This document shows positions 1 to 10,868 of a stretch of 64,000 nt of DNA, one piece after another. Made by a program: the position numbers and the translations under genes. The DNA is taken from positions 480,501 through 544,500 of the forward strand of contig OZ025667.1 in the NCBI GenBank assembly GCA_964019335.1, given 5' to 3'. Below the pieces are notes generated by a model. The model ran no database searches. It saw nothing but the letters and a program-made list of their open reading frames with translations, and was not told the origin of the DNA. Position 1 is the first letter of the stretch. The number at the start of each line of letters is the position of its first letter. The stretch comes from Diplonema japonicum (Eukaryota > Euglenozoa > Diplonemea > Diplonemida > Diplonemidae).

Positions 1-42
1 TTTTTTTTTTTTTTTTTTTCCCTTTCAACCATGGGCCTTTGG

Positions 43-76
<34 letters not shown>

Positions 77-543
77 TGGAAAAAAAAAAGAGAAAAAAAT
101 CCTTGATTTTTTTTTGACATACATGATGTGTTTACCTTTTTTTTTTTTTTTTTTTTTTTTTTTCCTTCTTTTTTTCTTGTCTTCTCACATTTTTTCACAC
201 ACCTAAGCCAAGCTGTTGTTTCTGCTTTCCACATCAAATGTTGTATTTGGATGTAATAGAAAAGGGGGGAAATAATAAATAATATGTACAAGAGGGGGGT
301 ATGTTTATACAACCTGTGTAAACAGATCGGTTCCTTGCTTTCAGCACCATGCCCCTAATGTGCAATGTACAGCTCAACCCCTGCATTGCACTGCCTGTTT
401 GTTGCACATATTTTCATGTTTTCCCCCCCCCACCTGAAAATAATAGAAAGGAGATAAATATATGAGTTAAAGGAGGCTGGTGTTGGCAGCACCCTGCACA
501 AGAACTGTCTACTTGATTACAGGGGGTGCACCACAGCCGAGTT

Positions 544-643
544 GTAGCTTCTTCTGCATTCTGTGTCATTTCCTTAATCACCATGGCCAGGATGTAGCTT
601 CTTCTGCATTCCACATCATGCCCTTAATCAGTGTTGTTATGAG
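544..643. repeat. Two tandem copies of a 50-base unit
   Basis: GTAGCTTCTTCTGCATTC starts at 544 and again at 594, and CCTTAATCA recurs at 572 and 622, giving an exact 50-base period. Weaker relatives (TTTCTGCTTTCCACATCA near 215, CAGCACCATGCCCCTAATG near 341) suggest older copies upstream. No coding role is visible. Confidence 0.7.
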
Positions 644-1126
644 CAGTGTTGTTACGAGAATGGGTTGCCCCCCTGAGATTTTCAGGGGGGCATGGGGGGG
701 CAAATCAGGGGGGTGGGGGGGGCAGGGGGGCAAAAAAATTTTTTTTTATAGTGTCCAAAAAATTTTTTTTTCCACCCAAAAAAAGTTGTCAAAGACACCC
801 AAAAATTGGATGAAGTAAAAAAAAATTCAATTAGGAAACCATGGCTAGGACCCCTATTTCTAGAGGGATCGACTTCTTTAAGGGTGATTTTTACCCCCCT
901 TTTTTTTTCTAGGTTTTAAGTTTTAGCTATTCCTATGTCAATTTCACCCATTTTCCCTGTGCAGCATAGTGGTACATGTTATAACACGTGTTATAACACA
1001 TGCTGTGTTGTGCACCCTGTGTTGCATACATTGTGTGGAACATCAGGTATGTGAAATATGATGTAAAATATGTCACACACCACATGGTGTGGTCGAAAAT
1101 TCACAGTGTTGGGATGGTTTGTGGGC

Positions 1127-1215
1127 CAGACCTGCCAGACCCCTCAGACCCCTCAGACCAGTCGTTTTTTTACCAGGTTCCAGACTGGTCTGGTCCAGAC
1201 CCCTCAGACCCCTAC
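1127..1215. repeat. CAGACCCCT minisatellite with inverted repeat
   Basis: Several CAGACCCCT-type units flank a perfect 10-base inverted repeat: CAGACCAGTC at 1154-1163 and GACTGGTCTG at 1183-1192, separated by a T-rich loop. It could form a hairpin. I see no gene association. Confidence 0.6.
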
Positions 1216-1853
1216 TGTCCACCTGAGCACCCTCAAAACCGACTTTTTTGAATTTTTTAAAAATCATTGAATCAATTTTTGTGAATGAAAAAGGGGTTGT
1301 GAAAATTTAAGCCACTTGGAAAACTCTTGTTTTTATTTTCTTTCCCTTTCTTTCACTTTTGAACCTAAAGGTTTAAAAAAAGATTTTCAAGTCCCCAGGT
1401 CCCAGGGACCTTGCCAACAGGAGGTGCCATGTGAAGGCAATGAGTTGGTTTTCCTTTCCGATCCTAAATATAATAGCCACTTATTCAATAGTCTAAAGCA
1501 GCCAATCTGACATCAGGTTCAAGTGCTGAGTAGATCACCTATCAGGTTGTTGACATGTGGTGAAGTGATTGTGGGGAGGATGTGGTGCTGGGATAAGTCA
1601 CTAATCCAAAGAGGGTGAGAGTCCTGTACATCCAGCAAGCCATTGTCTGTATCTTCACTGTTTGCAAGCCACGTTCTGTATGGATGGAGTTTAGAGGGTC
1701 TCTTGTGTGATAGTGACATTATAGATGCAGACTTTGACTCACATTGCTAAAGTGCTATCTTGACATGTGTGTATTTCTCACAACCAATACCATTTCATTT
1801 CATCAGAAACTGCACGCCTTTTACATCAACTATCATACAATAGTAAAGCTCAA

Positions 1854-2948
1854 ATGAAATGGTCGATGTTATTAATGTTCCTGGCATTTTGCTTACTTGC
1901 TAGTGCTGAGGAATCATGTATAAATAATGAGCTTGAAAGTCGGCTTGTAGTGCAGTACCCAGGGGAGGCTGGTGAAGAAGCAGTGGGAGATGAATTGCAG
2001 CGTGCCAGGCAGTATGCCTTAGCACTGCAGTACCACAAGCGTGTGCACAAGAGGGAAGGCACAGTACTGTCATTGATCTCAGTTGCAACTGACCTGAAAG
2101 GACTAGGGGAATACAACAAGGCTTTGGAGCTGCTGCAGCAGCTACCTCTGACTGTGCGCAGTGTAAGGCAGCTAGCTTTATTCCGAGCTTCTCTCTACGA
2201 CTGCAGCGGCAATCACAAAGCAGCCTACAATATCATGAAAAAGGTCCCTGACAAGGACCTCCATGAAAAGCTCACCGTTCTTGACTATCTTAGCAGAGTG
2301 AAGGCAAAGGGATATGCAGAGAAGCATGAGGCCTTACGATCAGAGATCATAAGGGAATATGAACTAGATGGAGACCAACTCGTGCCAAACTACATCAAGG
2401 GACTTGCAGCTTCACCTTCACACGACTGGCCAACAGAGTACCCTTTTATGGGATCTGCAGTGGAGATTATGAGACGCTACTCTTCAAGGTTATTCGCAGA
2501 ATTCCGACAGCTTGAGAAGAAGGGGCTCTTAGAAACAGACGAAGAATGCCTGTCGTCGGTGTGGAGAAGATACGAAGTCTCTCCTGGGTGGAGACGGATC
2601 GCAGATTGCAAGGAATCGCAAGCCGTGGTTGCTTGTAATATGCTGCAAGAGATAGCAGTTCTCAACACGATCAGAGTAATACGTGGAAGCTACAGCAGCA
2701 TAGAGCCAAATGCGCACATCGCACCGCACTATGGCTGGACGAACGGGCAGCTTAAATTTCACATCGGGCTTCGCATTCCTGGGCCATGTGCAAGCATCAG
2801 GGTACACGATAGGTACCTCAACTGGGTAGAGGGCGATGTGATTTTGATCGACGATTCCTTCAACCACGAAGCATGGAACAACTGCACAGAGACTCGCACC
2901 GTGTTCCAGGTTGTGGTACAACACCCTGATGTTGGCATGCCACACTGA
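1854..2948 (+). CDS. Secreted/ER TPR protein with aspartyl/asparaginyl beta-hydroxylase domain
   Basis: This 364-residue protein starts with a signal peptide (MKWSMLLMFLAFCLLASA), which is why the ATG at 1854 is preferred over upstream in-frame codons. A helical TPR-like region (about residues 40-170) leads to a C-terminal Asp/Arg hydroxylase domain. Its signature is clear: HIAPHYGWTN, then WVEGDVILIDDSFNHEAWN, with the two histidines placed as the Fe(II) ligands of the family. Such enzymes use 2-oxoglutarate and O2 to hydroxylate Asp/Asn in secreted or membrane proteins in the ER lumen. Animal AspH has the same order, TPR then hydroxylase. The Asp that classical 2OG enzymes use as third ligand is absent, as is normal for this family. 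The target protein is unknown. Confidence 0.85.
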   Translation: MKWSMLLMFLAFCLLASAEESCINNELESRLVVQYPGEAGEEAVGDELQRARQYALALQYHKRVHKREGTVLSLISVATDLKGLGEYNKALELLQQLPLTVRSVRQLALFRASLYDCSGNHKAAYNIMKKVPDKDLHEKLTVLDYLSRVKAKGYAEKHEALRSEIIREYELDGDQLVPNYIKGLAASPSHDWPTEYPFMGSAVEIMRRYSSRLFAEFRQLEKKGLLETDEECLSSVWRRYEVSPGWRRIADCKESQAVVACNMLQEIAVLNTIRVIRGSYSSIEPNAHIAPHYGWTNGQLKFHIGLRIPGPCASIRVHDRYLNWVEGDVILIDDSFNHEAWNNCTETRTVFQVVVQHPDVGMPH

Positions 2949-3017
2949 AGAGTTCTGGTTACCCACTTAGTATACCACCTTAATATTGCACAATAAAATA
3001 CCACCACCATAGGAGAC

Positions 3018-3695
3018 ATGGAAGTTCTGGTGCCTACCCCACTACGCGGGACGGCCTGTCATGAAGTAGGTGACTCGCTCTTGATGATGTTAGATACAAG
3101 TATACGTGAGGCTGTGGTGGGGATGTTAAGAACGAGAGAGCAAGAGATAGACATACTAAGGCAGGAAGTGGTAGAGTTACGGGGTGAACTGTCAGCGGTA
3201 AAGGAAGACAGGGACAACCAAAACGGTCGCGTTGGGAACACAATGGCGTCCTGGCTGTCGGAGAGCACGGCAACAAACAGGGTACTGATTGAGAAGAGCG
3301 AGCAACTGGAGAGGCAGATCGTGAATATGAATACAAACAGAAAGAGTTACGAAAAAGAAATGAAACACCTTGAGAACGACATAGTCCATCTGAGGTCGGA
3401 AAACCAACAACTCTTGAGCAGCATAGAGAACTACGTCACACAAAATGCACCATCCGACGTAACGCTGCTGGTGGCCGCTTACAAGTCACAACTCGAGGCG
3501 TCTATGTCCAAGATTCAGAATCTCCGGCAACATGTCACATCATTGAATCACGAGTGCAAGTCGCTTGATTCTGAGAACATAACGCTCTCCAACCTAATAT
3601 GCAAATCTAGAGACATATCTGGCATACCCCTTCCAAGTCTTGCCGACATACCCCCGGCCTCTCCACCAGAGCGGCACTGGGTTTTCGGTTTGTAA
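3018..3695 (+). CDS. Coiled-coil protein, unknown function
   Basis: This 225-residue protein begins 69 bases after the previous stop; the ATG follows a CCACCACCATAG acceptor-like site. After about 35 residues it is almost continuous heptad-type coiled coil (RTREQEIDILRQEVVELRGE and onward to about residue 195), ending in a short Pro-rich tail (PLPSLADIPPASPPERHWVF). No catalytic motif, membrane segment or signal peptide is visible. Proteins of this shape are often cytoskeletal or flagellar in protists, but that is only a guess. Confidence 0.75.
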   Translation: MEVLVPTPLRGTACHEVGDSLLMMLDTSIREAVVGMLRTREQEIDILRQEVVELRGELSAVKEDRDNQNGRVGNTMASWLSESTATNRVLIEKSEQLERQIVNMNTNRKSYEKEMKHLENDIVHLRSENQQLLSSIENYVTQNAPSDVTLLVAAYKSQLEASMSKIQNLRQHVTSLNHECKSLDSENITLSNLICKSRDISGIPLPSLADIPPASPPERHWVFGL

Positions 3696-3802
3696 TCTGG
3701 TCTTTGTATTTACTATGTAGTTACCATCTTATAGAGCCCCCCCCCCTTTTATTTCTTTTTCCTTCCGGTCACCGCTGAATGCATTTTTTCACAGGAAGCA
3801 CC

Positions 3803-6397
3803 ATGAGGATCTCATTCCGTCTGCTCTCCATGCTGTTCAGCAGCTTGATGATTATAGTGACAAGTGTGGTTGTTGTCGCCATTCTTGTGAACAGTAGCAA
3901 CAACACTATCCAGTCTACAAAACAAGCAGGGTCCAGCGGAGTGAACGTGTGCCTGGATGGGGGCACAAAGAGCGTAAGCGACCTCACTTCTAAGCTTTTG
4001 AGCAGAATTGTGAAACAGGTTGCTATCCAGCTGTTGAGTGTGGTAGAGGCACCGCACAGACATGCACGGGATATGAAGAGCGTGCTAGAGTCATATGACG
4101 TAGATGAGATCGGTGACCCAACAACACTACGGCATGTAATCAAGCGGAACCTGCTGGGGAAATTAAAAGCATCAGTGTCTGTTGGGGTCTCTGTCATCGC
4201 GTTGCAGATGGAAGGGACCACTCCCAAGGCATATGCCACAGGACACGACCCACAACCGGCGGGGGATGGCAGGTGGGGCGGGATCACTGTCGTCATGGCA
4301 GAGGGTACCAACCAAAGCCTGTACTGCGCAGAGACATTCGACCGGAATGGCCACCACTACGGCCGCCCGACTGACATCGGGTTTGGTAGTGTGATTGACA
4401 GCAAGGGCACCGTTGACACCAGCTCTCCGTGCCGTGACATCCAGAACGGGAAGCTTACAACTGGTCTTTGCGTGTTCCCCGAGACGTACATCTTCAACTT
4501 TGGGATCAAGCAGGTCTATGCACGCTCCTTCGTCCAAGAGAAGAATGTAGTGCACATCTCACCAGCAGTCCCAACTGTGAATCACATAACTATATTCTCT
4601 TATTTAGAGCTATCAAACGTAAACATGAAGAACATCTTTAACAAGCAAGGTATCCTTGTTGTAGGCACCCGTCTGGAGCAGATCGTGTCTGTCTTCTCAT
4701 CCATCAACGCTTCTATACCAGACAACGCGGTGCTCTATGGCGTAGAGCAAAACCCATGGACAGGCGAGATCGCCACCATGATCGGCACTAATGTGGGCCC
4801 CGTTGTGAATAAAAGTGAAAACCCCGCTATCCCGTCAGTCGCTGCCGACATAAAGAACTACGAGCATCCGATCATCAGGGAGCACTACTTGCAAGTGATC
4901 AAGACAGAAGGCAATTACACATCACTTTCGCAGTCCCAGAGCCTGCAAGTCCTAGCCGTCTCTAATGACAACGGCACTGTTTCCTATTACGCGAAGATCG
5001 AAAAGATTGATTTCCACGAGCTCACGTGGTATGTGTCGCTCGTTGTACCACGCGAGTCTGTGATGGGTGAGATCGACGAGACAGTTGCCTCTGTGAAGGC
5101 ACAGTTTGCTAAAAGCAACGTCGAAGTCGACTCAGACAAGGAACGTGACTTTGCTGTCGCGTTGGGTGCTGTGTGCGGAGTGGTGTTGGCATCTGTAGCA
5201 GTTGCTGTGGTTGCTACCTCGAAGATTGTTGAACCGCTGCTGACGTTGGAGAACGAAATGAACGCGGTGGCTGACATGAAGCTTGAGGCGGTGGACGAGA
5301 CGAGTTCCATTTCTCGACTCAAAGAGATTGGCCAGATGCAGACCTCCTTCAAAAAGATGGTATATAACCTGCTGGAGTATCGCAACTATATGCCTCAGAG
5401 CGTGCTGTGCGAGACTTCCGACGACGAGATGACACAGATGAATAGCGGCGTGTGCAGCAACAGCGAGAGAACCAGCGCCGTGGACGACACCTCGACAGCC
5501 TTGTCGGGGTCCTTGGGCATGAGCAGATCAGCGGTGAGCCCGAGTGGGTACACGAAGAGCGACCAGCCTTATACCTATAGCAGTGCTCTGAAGCAGAATT
5601 CCGATCTGAAAAAGAAAAATGTCACCTTCGTTGCATTCAACGTCGTCGGCTTCCATGATGCAGTGCGCACCATGCACTCCGGGGACTGCCAGGTCTACCA
5701 CGCAGAGATCATACAACAACTGACCTTAGCGGTGAGCAGCTTCAAAGGAATGGCCGAAACCTTCTCTGGCGACAGACTGCTTGCCTCCTACAACGCTTTG
5801 CGACAGGTCTCCACACACAGGAACTCTGCTTGCTCTGCCGTGTGCTACTTCACTGCCAGTCTCAAGAAGTCTGTCATCACTCAATCGACGAACATCACTG
5901 CGGCAATAGCCTGTGGAGAGGCAAGGGTGGGGAACATGGGGTGTCAAGGGATGAAGAAATACGCGCTTCTATCAGAGACACTCTCATGGTGCTATGGCCT
6001 GGAGAGGTTTTCCCGCCACAAGATGGGGAGGGGCTGCGTCCTCGACGAGTCAGTGCAACACGAAGCGGAGCTGACATACGAATGCTGCATCGTTGGCGGG
6101 GTGACCTTCCCCAAGCTTCACGCTCACAGGACATTTATAATTTACAAACTGGGACACGCCAAAACAGCCAAAGACGAGGAGTGGATGTACCAGATGGAAG
6201 ACGCACGGGAGAACTCTATTTACGCCGCATGGAACACGACGCTGAAGTCTGCCTTCAAGCAAGACTGGGCCAAGGCACGTGTGAACCTTGCTGCTATCCC
6301 TCCTGCACAGCTGGAAGGCGATCTGAGTGATATGGTGAACATAAGAGAGTGGATTCGTACCGAGACCGTTGCCGCAACGGGACTCACTTATCATTAG
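3803..6397 (+). CDS. dCache-HAMP transmembrane receptor with degenerate class III cyclase domain
   Basis: This 864-residue protein has an N-terminal membrane anchor (about residues 8-33), a large extracellular sensor of dCache type (about 60-430, ending in a typical TWYVSLVVPRESV strand), a second membrane segment (about 449-475) and a HAMP-like linker that runs into YRNYMPQSVL, a junction seen before cyclase domains in many protist receptors. The C-terminal domain resembles class III nucleotide cyclases but is altered: the first metal-binding Asp is Asn613 (FVAFNVVGFH), the second Asp is kept (GDRLL, D657), and the Asn/Arg helix normally seen as VN..AAR reads LSETLSWCYGLER. It is probably a ligand-sensing pseudocyclase or a partner subunit. 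Start 3803 follows a TTTTTTCACAG acceptor; an ATG at 3779 lies before that site. Confidence 0.8.
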   Translation: MRISFRLLSMLFSSLMIIVTSVVVVAILVNSSNNTIQSTKQAGSSGVNVCLDGGTKSVSDLTSKLLSRIVKQVAIQLLSVVEAPHRHARDMKSVLESYDVDEIGDPTTLRHVIKRNLLGKLKASVSVGVSVIALQMEGTTPKAYATGHDPQPAGDGRWGGITVVMAEGTNQSLYCAETFDRNGHHYGRPTDIGFGSVIDSKGTVDTSSPCRDIQNGKLTTGLCVFPETYIFNFGIKQVYARSFVQEKNVVHISPAVPTVNHITIFSYLELSNVNMKNIFNKQGILVVGTRLEQIVSVFSSINASIPDNAVLYGVEQNPWTGEIATMIGTNVGPVVNKSENPAIPSVAADIKNYEHPIIREHYLQVIKTEGNYTSLSQSQSLQVLAVSNDNGTVSYYAKIEKIDFHELTWYVSLVVPRESVMGEIDETVASVKAQFAKSNVEVDSDKERDFAVALGAVCGVVLASVAVAVVATSKIVEPLLTLENEMNAVADMKLEAVDETSSISRLKEIGQMQTSFKKMVYNLLEYRNYMPQSVLCETSDDEMTQMNSGVCSNSERTSAVDDTSTALSGSLGMSRSAVSPSGYTKSDQPYTYSSALKQNSDLKKKNVTFVAFNVVGFHDAVRTMHSGDCQVYHAEIIQQLTLAVSSFKGMAETFSGDRLLASYNALRQVSTHRNSACSAVCYFTASLKKSVITQSTNITAAIACGEARVGNMGCQGMKKYALLSETLSWCYGLERFSRHKMGRGCVLDESVQHEAELTYECCIVGGVTFPKLHAHRTFIIYKLGHAKTAKDEEWMYQMEDARENSIYAAWNTTLKSAFKQDWAKARVNLAAIPPAQLEGDLSDMVNIREWIRTETVAATGLTYH

Positions 6398-6972
6398 CTT
6401 TACCCTTCCCCCCCTTTCCCTAGTTATCAATCCATATCCATGGATTATGGCAGCCTTCTGCCCCGCCATTCTGCCCTGCCTTGACCGGCAGTGTGCGACT
6501 CGAAAGAAAAATGCTGTTAAGCATTTACTAGCATACCATTCACATGTGGGACTTCTCTGTTTCTTTGTTCTCGGACTTTCAGATGACGCAACCCATCCGG
6601 CCTGCTTGCACCACACCAGTGCTGCATTATTAAAATAGGCTATGCAATAAACCACCTAGAAGGGAGAGAGAGGAAAAAAGGGGGAAATAGCACCCATTTT
6701 CTATTCTTTTTTCACTCCCCCCTTTTTACCCCCCCTAAGTGTAGCAATTGTCTCTTTTTTCTTCTTCTTTTCTTGGCGTCATGTGTTGGACGCAAAAGAA
6801 AGGACAAAAGAGACGATAACCCCTGAGTAGTTAATTTAAGTACTGGTGTTATCATTCGTGGCAATACCTGTTTCATTTCAGGAACTATTTGCTTAGGTAG
6901 GCACGCCACCGCGGTGGGCCGTTGCTAACCACTTCGTTTCCTATAGTGAATTTATTTTTGAACAAACAAGAT

Positions 6973-7016
<44 letters not shown>

Positions 7017-9619
7017 CAAACAACAACCATGCCTCTATGCGCAAGAATTATGTGTTTTTAGGTTAGCCTTCCTGTCCCCCCTACCCTCCCTCCCCCCTCT
7101 TCAGTCACCGCTGTCAGTAATTGTGCGTGAATAAATCAGCGAAAAAGAAAAGAAAAAACTGAGGGAATACAAGTGAGTTTTGAGCATAGAGGCATGGGCT
7201 ATGTGCGAGCGGAAGGAAAATATGTTACAACTCTAGCAGGCCGCTATGGGTTTCTCTTTTTTTTAATGTTAACAATGAAACATAGGTATTCAGGCAGAGG
7301 GTCTTTCAATTGCTTTCAGTTTTTAAATTGCCGTCAATCGGGAGAGCTTCTTATGATCTTCTATTCGTCCCGGACCCCCCCAGATACACAAGGCCCACCC
7401 CCTAGAACATCGAAACAAAAAGCTGTTTCTTCCCTGTTTTTGGCTAGTTTTAAATAAGTACAAGTCAATATGTAGATCATTCGCGACCAAGGGTTTCATA
7501 AGGACCGATCGACACCCGTCGGTAAGCTGGTATGATCTGATATCGAAAATTGCTCGGTGGGTGGTGAACCCGGGATACTATGATGAAACATTTTAATTAA
7601 AATAAAATAAAAAGAGGTTCTGGTGCGCCAGACAAAATGCTTCGCACTATGCAGAACTCTTTTCTTTTAGCATTAATTGTCAATACATGCCATGTCATGG
7701 CTTCCCACGAGAAAAAAAAAAGAAAAAAAGAAGAAAGTGTGGGCCCAAGTGGTATCGTTGTAACCGTAAAGAAAACAGAACCAGGTAGTTCTTCTTGTGG
7801 CAATTATGCCCAAAGATCCGAAATTACGCTTTTTTTCTCCCCTTCCCTCCCCTCCCCTTCCCTCCCAATACTACATTTCTTTTCACCAGTCTATTAACTT
7901 TTTTCTTTTTGCAACCCAGCTTCACGATCAGGATACAAAAAAGAATCTCGGTGGCAAGAAAAAAAAAAAAGAAAAAAAAAAGAAAGAACCTTGAAGGACA
8001 CGAGCCTCAAGTAGGACAAATCCATAATTCATAACAACCAAGTTGCGCTGGCCGTAAGTTGACCATGCTGTCGAGGTCTCTTGATCCTTTTTTTTTCCCC
8101 GATGAACAGATGATAAGCACTTGTTTGTGTAGTATTGAAAAAGAAGAAAAAAATATTGACAGCGTAATGTGTGATGCAAAAGTTTTTTTATTTGGTAAAC
8201 GTTAAAAAGAAGAGAAAAAAAAAGAAAAATAAAAAGACTCTTCTCTTTTTTTTTTTGTAGAGCATAAGGATAACTAGAACTAGTCATCCTTTATGCCGAT
8301 GCTTGTGCAGATAATTACATTCATCCCCCACTACTTTTTGAAAGAGATTAAAATTCTTAGACTGCCGCGAATGGAAGTTTTCTTCACGTTGAAAGAGAAC
8401 AAAGGTTTTCTAGAAACGGGACAGCTGCTCAAAACAAGAGAAGAAGTGCTGAACTAAGTTCACTACAAGGCTCTCGTCTTTCTTTTTTCACACCAGCGAG
8501 AACCCTTTTCTCTCTTTTAAATGTCTTTTTTTCTCTTTTTTTATATGTCCGAAACTGAGAGATGCTTAGTACTGACCATACCCCCTCCCCTTCTTCTAGG
8601 GGCCTGCGGCTCTCGCGCGGAGTTTGCATGTGACATCGGCTTTTTTTTTTCTTCGAATTTCTACTTGAACAGAGCTCCCCATGCACACTGAAACTTTATC
8701 GAATTTTTTTTAAATTCACTGTTCCTTTTTTTACTTCACGACTCAAGGTCTATTTAAGAAACAGAAAGAAGGGCGCATGTAAACACGTCCTTTTGCCCTT
8801 CGTGAAGTTTTGAAACATGAAATAAAACCATCCACTGCTACGAAACTGACTTCACAGTGTAGGTAGCTATGAAAGAGTTCTATTGGGGAAATATCCTCTT
8901 ATGAAAGATTTTTCAATCCTTCCCAAGTACGCTTTTGGTACCGATAGAATATGTATAACAAGCCCTTCCTTATGGAAAGCTTGAAACATTCTTTTTTTGT
9001 CTCTTTGTCTACCGTATTCTTGTTATCTATACTACTCCCCCCTCCCTTCTTCACACAAGCAGGCGTTGCCCGGAGATTGTCTACTTTTAGATTTATACAA
9101 TTATGCTGAACAGAGAATCTCTCGGTCCCCGTCCTCTTGCCTATTCTTTTTACTTCTTATTTTTCTTCTTCTTTGTTGTTGATGTCGCGAGAAATCGGTG
9201 CGCCACACCTACACCCTGTCCACCTCTTACCCCCCTTTTATGTTTCAACACGGCAGGTGGCTTCAGTGCCAGTTTCGTTGCAGTTGGAATAACAGCTCTC
9301 TTCCTTTTCCCCTTTTTTGTTTCGTTTCAAAGGCCCAGTGGCCATACAGAGTCTTCCTTCCCTATGCTGCAAGGAGCGGTCTACAGGTCTTGATGCATGT
9401 TTGGCCTAGCGGACATCTTCCTGTCGGTAACCTGTGGAGTAGAAACCTTTTGTCTCGGATGACACTATAAATAGTATCTGGCAAAAGGGGACTTACAGGA
9501 ATTCGTTATGCTGTGATCTTTCTCTCTTGTTGCCATCTGTCAATGCTTTCTGTGCTTGTGGTGCTTTTGTTGGTTTATTTCCCTTCTTTTCTTGTCTTTC
9601 ACACCAGTAACTCAGCAAC
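6398..9619. other. 3.2 kb gene-free spacer
   Basis: No supportable gene was found on either strand. Open frames are short and consist largely of homopolymer-coded Lys, Phe or Pro runs. The region contains a 38-base A run (6977-7014), many pyrimidine tracts and purine-rich stretches. The last 30 bases hold a good acceptor (CTTTCACACCAG) for the gene at 9620. The block around 7470-7590 is less repetitive than the rest, but matches no RNA family I can name. Confidence 0.55.
6977..7014. repeat. 38-base poly(A) run
   Basis: An uninterrupted run of 38 A residues on the + strand. No target-site duplication or retroelement body is seen beside it, so it is called a homopolymer and not a retroposon tail. 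Confidence 0.8.
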
Positions 9620-10645
9620 ATGGGTCTTAAGGAGTACCTGAGGCTTACGGACGAGCAGATAGCCAGCGCGGAGATATGCACAAACAGCCTCAAGGGTGTG
9701 GCTGTGATTGACGTGACAGAGCTAATGAATGCTGAGAAGGTCACGATGGACACAAAAGGTGTCCGCGAGATCGCACAGGCATGCTCGGAGTGGGGCTTCT
9801 TTCAGATTATGGGGCACGGGTTGTCTGTAGAGTACATTGACAATGCTGAGGCAAGTGCCATGCAGTTCTTCAACCTGCCGAGAGACATGAAGAACAGCGT
9901 CAAGCGCGCATCCGACAACAGCAAGGGCTACTTCGACGACGAGTTCACGAAGCAGAAGCGAGACTGGAAGGAAGGCTTCGACTACGGGATGCAAGAGGGG
10001 CAGATGGACATCAAGGGGCTCGATGGTGTCAACCAATGGCCGAAGAAGGACCTCGTCCCGGACTTCGAGAGGACGATGAAGCACTATCTTTACTCCCTGC
10101 GTGTCATTGCTAGGAAACTCGTGCAGGCCATGAGCGTGGGGCTTGGCTGTCCCCAGAACGAGTTTGATAGGCACTTTGTCAAGGACAGCAGCTTCATGAG
10201 GCTCAACCACTACCCGAAGTGCCCGAACCCCGAGTCCCACTGGTCTATCAGCCACCACACAGACGCAGGTGCTGTGACAGTGCTGTACCAGTCGATGGTG
10301 AAGTCCTTGCAGGTCTTCAACCATGAAGACTTCAAATGGTACGAAGTGACGCCCATCAGGGGCGCCTTCGTCATCAACACCGGCGACATCATGCAGGTCT
10401 GGTCCAACGACCGCTACATCGCACCGCTCCATCGTGTCAAAGCGCGTGCCGACACTGCTAGATACTCAAGCCCCTTGTTCTACAACCCTTCGTACTCCAC
10501 TGTGTACAGCCCCGTCCTGTCGCCGCCTGCGTACAAGCCCATCAACTGGGGCGAGTTCAGAATGGCCCGCTTTGGGGGTGACTATGCAAATGTGGGTACG
10601 GAGAACCAGATATCCCACTTCAGAATCGAGGAGGCCAAACTATGA
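9620..10645 (+). CDS. 2OG-Fe(II) oxygenase, isopenicillin-N-synthase-like family, C-terminal AKL
   Basis: The 341-residue protein has the two-domain layout of plant/fungal-type 2-oxoglutarate dioxygenases. An N-terminal DIOX_N-like part (ACSEWGFFQIMGHGL) is followed by a jelly-roll core with the iron ligands His213 and Asp215 (SHHTDAG) and His271 (PLHRVKA), and the 2-oxoglutarate-binding pair Arg281/Ser283 (RYSS). The substrate cannot be told from sequence; relatives oxidise small molecules such as hormones, flavonoids and beta-lactam precursors. The last three residues are AKL, a plausible type 1 peroxisomal targeting signal. The start follows a CTTTCACACCAG acceptor at about 12 bases. No intron is needed. 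Confidence 0.88.
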   Translation: MGLKEYLRLTDEQIASAEICTNSLKGVAVIDVTELMNAEKVTMDTKGVREIAQACSEWGFFQIMGHGLSVEYIDNAEASAMQFFNLPRDMKNSVKRASDNSKGYFDDEFTKQKRDWKEGFDYGMQEGQMDIKGLDGVNQWPKKDLVPDFERTMKHYLYSLRVIARKLVQAMSVGLGCPQNEFDRHFVKDSSFMRLNHYPKCPNPESHWSISHHTDAGAVTVLYQSMVKSLQVFNHEDFKWYEVTPIRGAFVINTGDIMQVWSNDRYIAPLHRVKARADTARYSSPLFYNPSYSTVYSPVLSPPAYKPINWGEFRMARFGGDYANVGTENQISHFRIEEAKL

Positions 10646-10868
10646 GTTCAAATTGTTGGCGCAGCATGTTGCTTGTAATGGGCGCACACTGAGCTATTGT
10701 CCTACACTGGTCGGGTCAGCAAGACCTTTCGAGTGCGAGACAAAAGCTCTCTCACGAGTCCACTTGCGACATGAAGTAGTAGTTTTCGTGTGTTTGACTT
10801 TCCTCACACCGCTGCCGGGTTGCATGTAATGTTACACTTATAATGGTCACCCTCAGGAATGATCTCAC

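Larger units (their letters stand above)
1..1853. other. Gene-free low-complexity leader region
   Basis: I see no supportable gene here. The stretch holds long T and A runs (1-19, 48-74, 139-163), a G-rich block near 680-730, diverged copies of a roughly 50-base repeat between about 200 and 650, and a small CAGACCCCT minisatellite near 1127-1215. Open frames in it are short and are made of repeat or homopolymer sequence. The last 100 bases should contain the 5' end of the first gene's transcript. Confidence 0.6.

Noticed and set aside
5029-5090. GTATG...GACAG segment in the receptor gene as an intron
   Set aside because: The sequence it encodes (WYVSLVVPRESV) is a typical end of a dCache sensor and should be kept.
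6977-7014. Poly(A) run as a retroposon tail
   Set aside because: No element body, target-site duplication or reverse transcriptase remnant is nearby, and similar runs are common in all spacers.
7470-7590. Less repetitive block in a gene desert, considered as a small RNA gene
   Set aside because: ATGATGA and CTGA elements are in the wrong order for a C/D snoRNA and no snRNA motif was recognised.
9722-10432. 236-codon open frame on the minus strand
   Set aside because: It lies antisense inside the 2OG oxygenase, whose motifs are complete; it is a codon-bias shadow.
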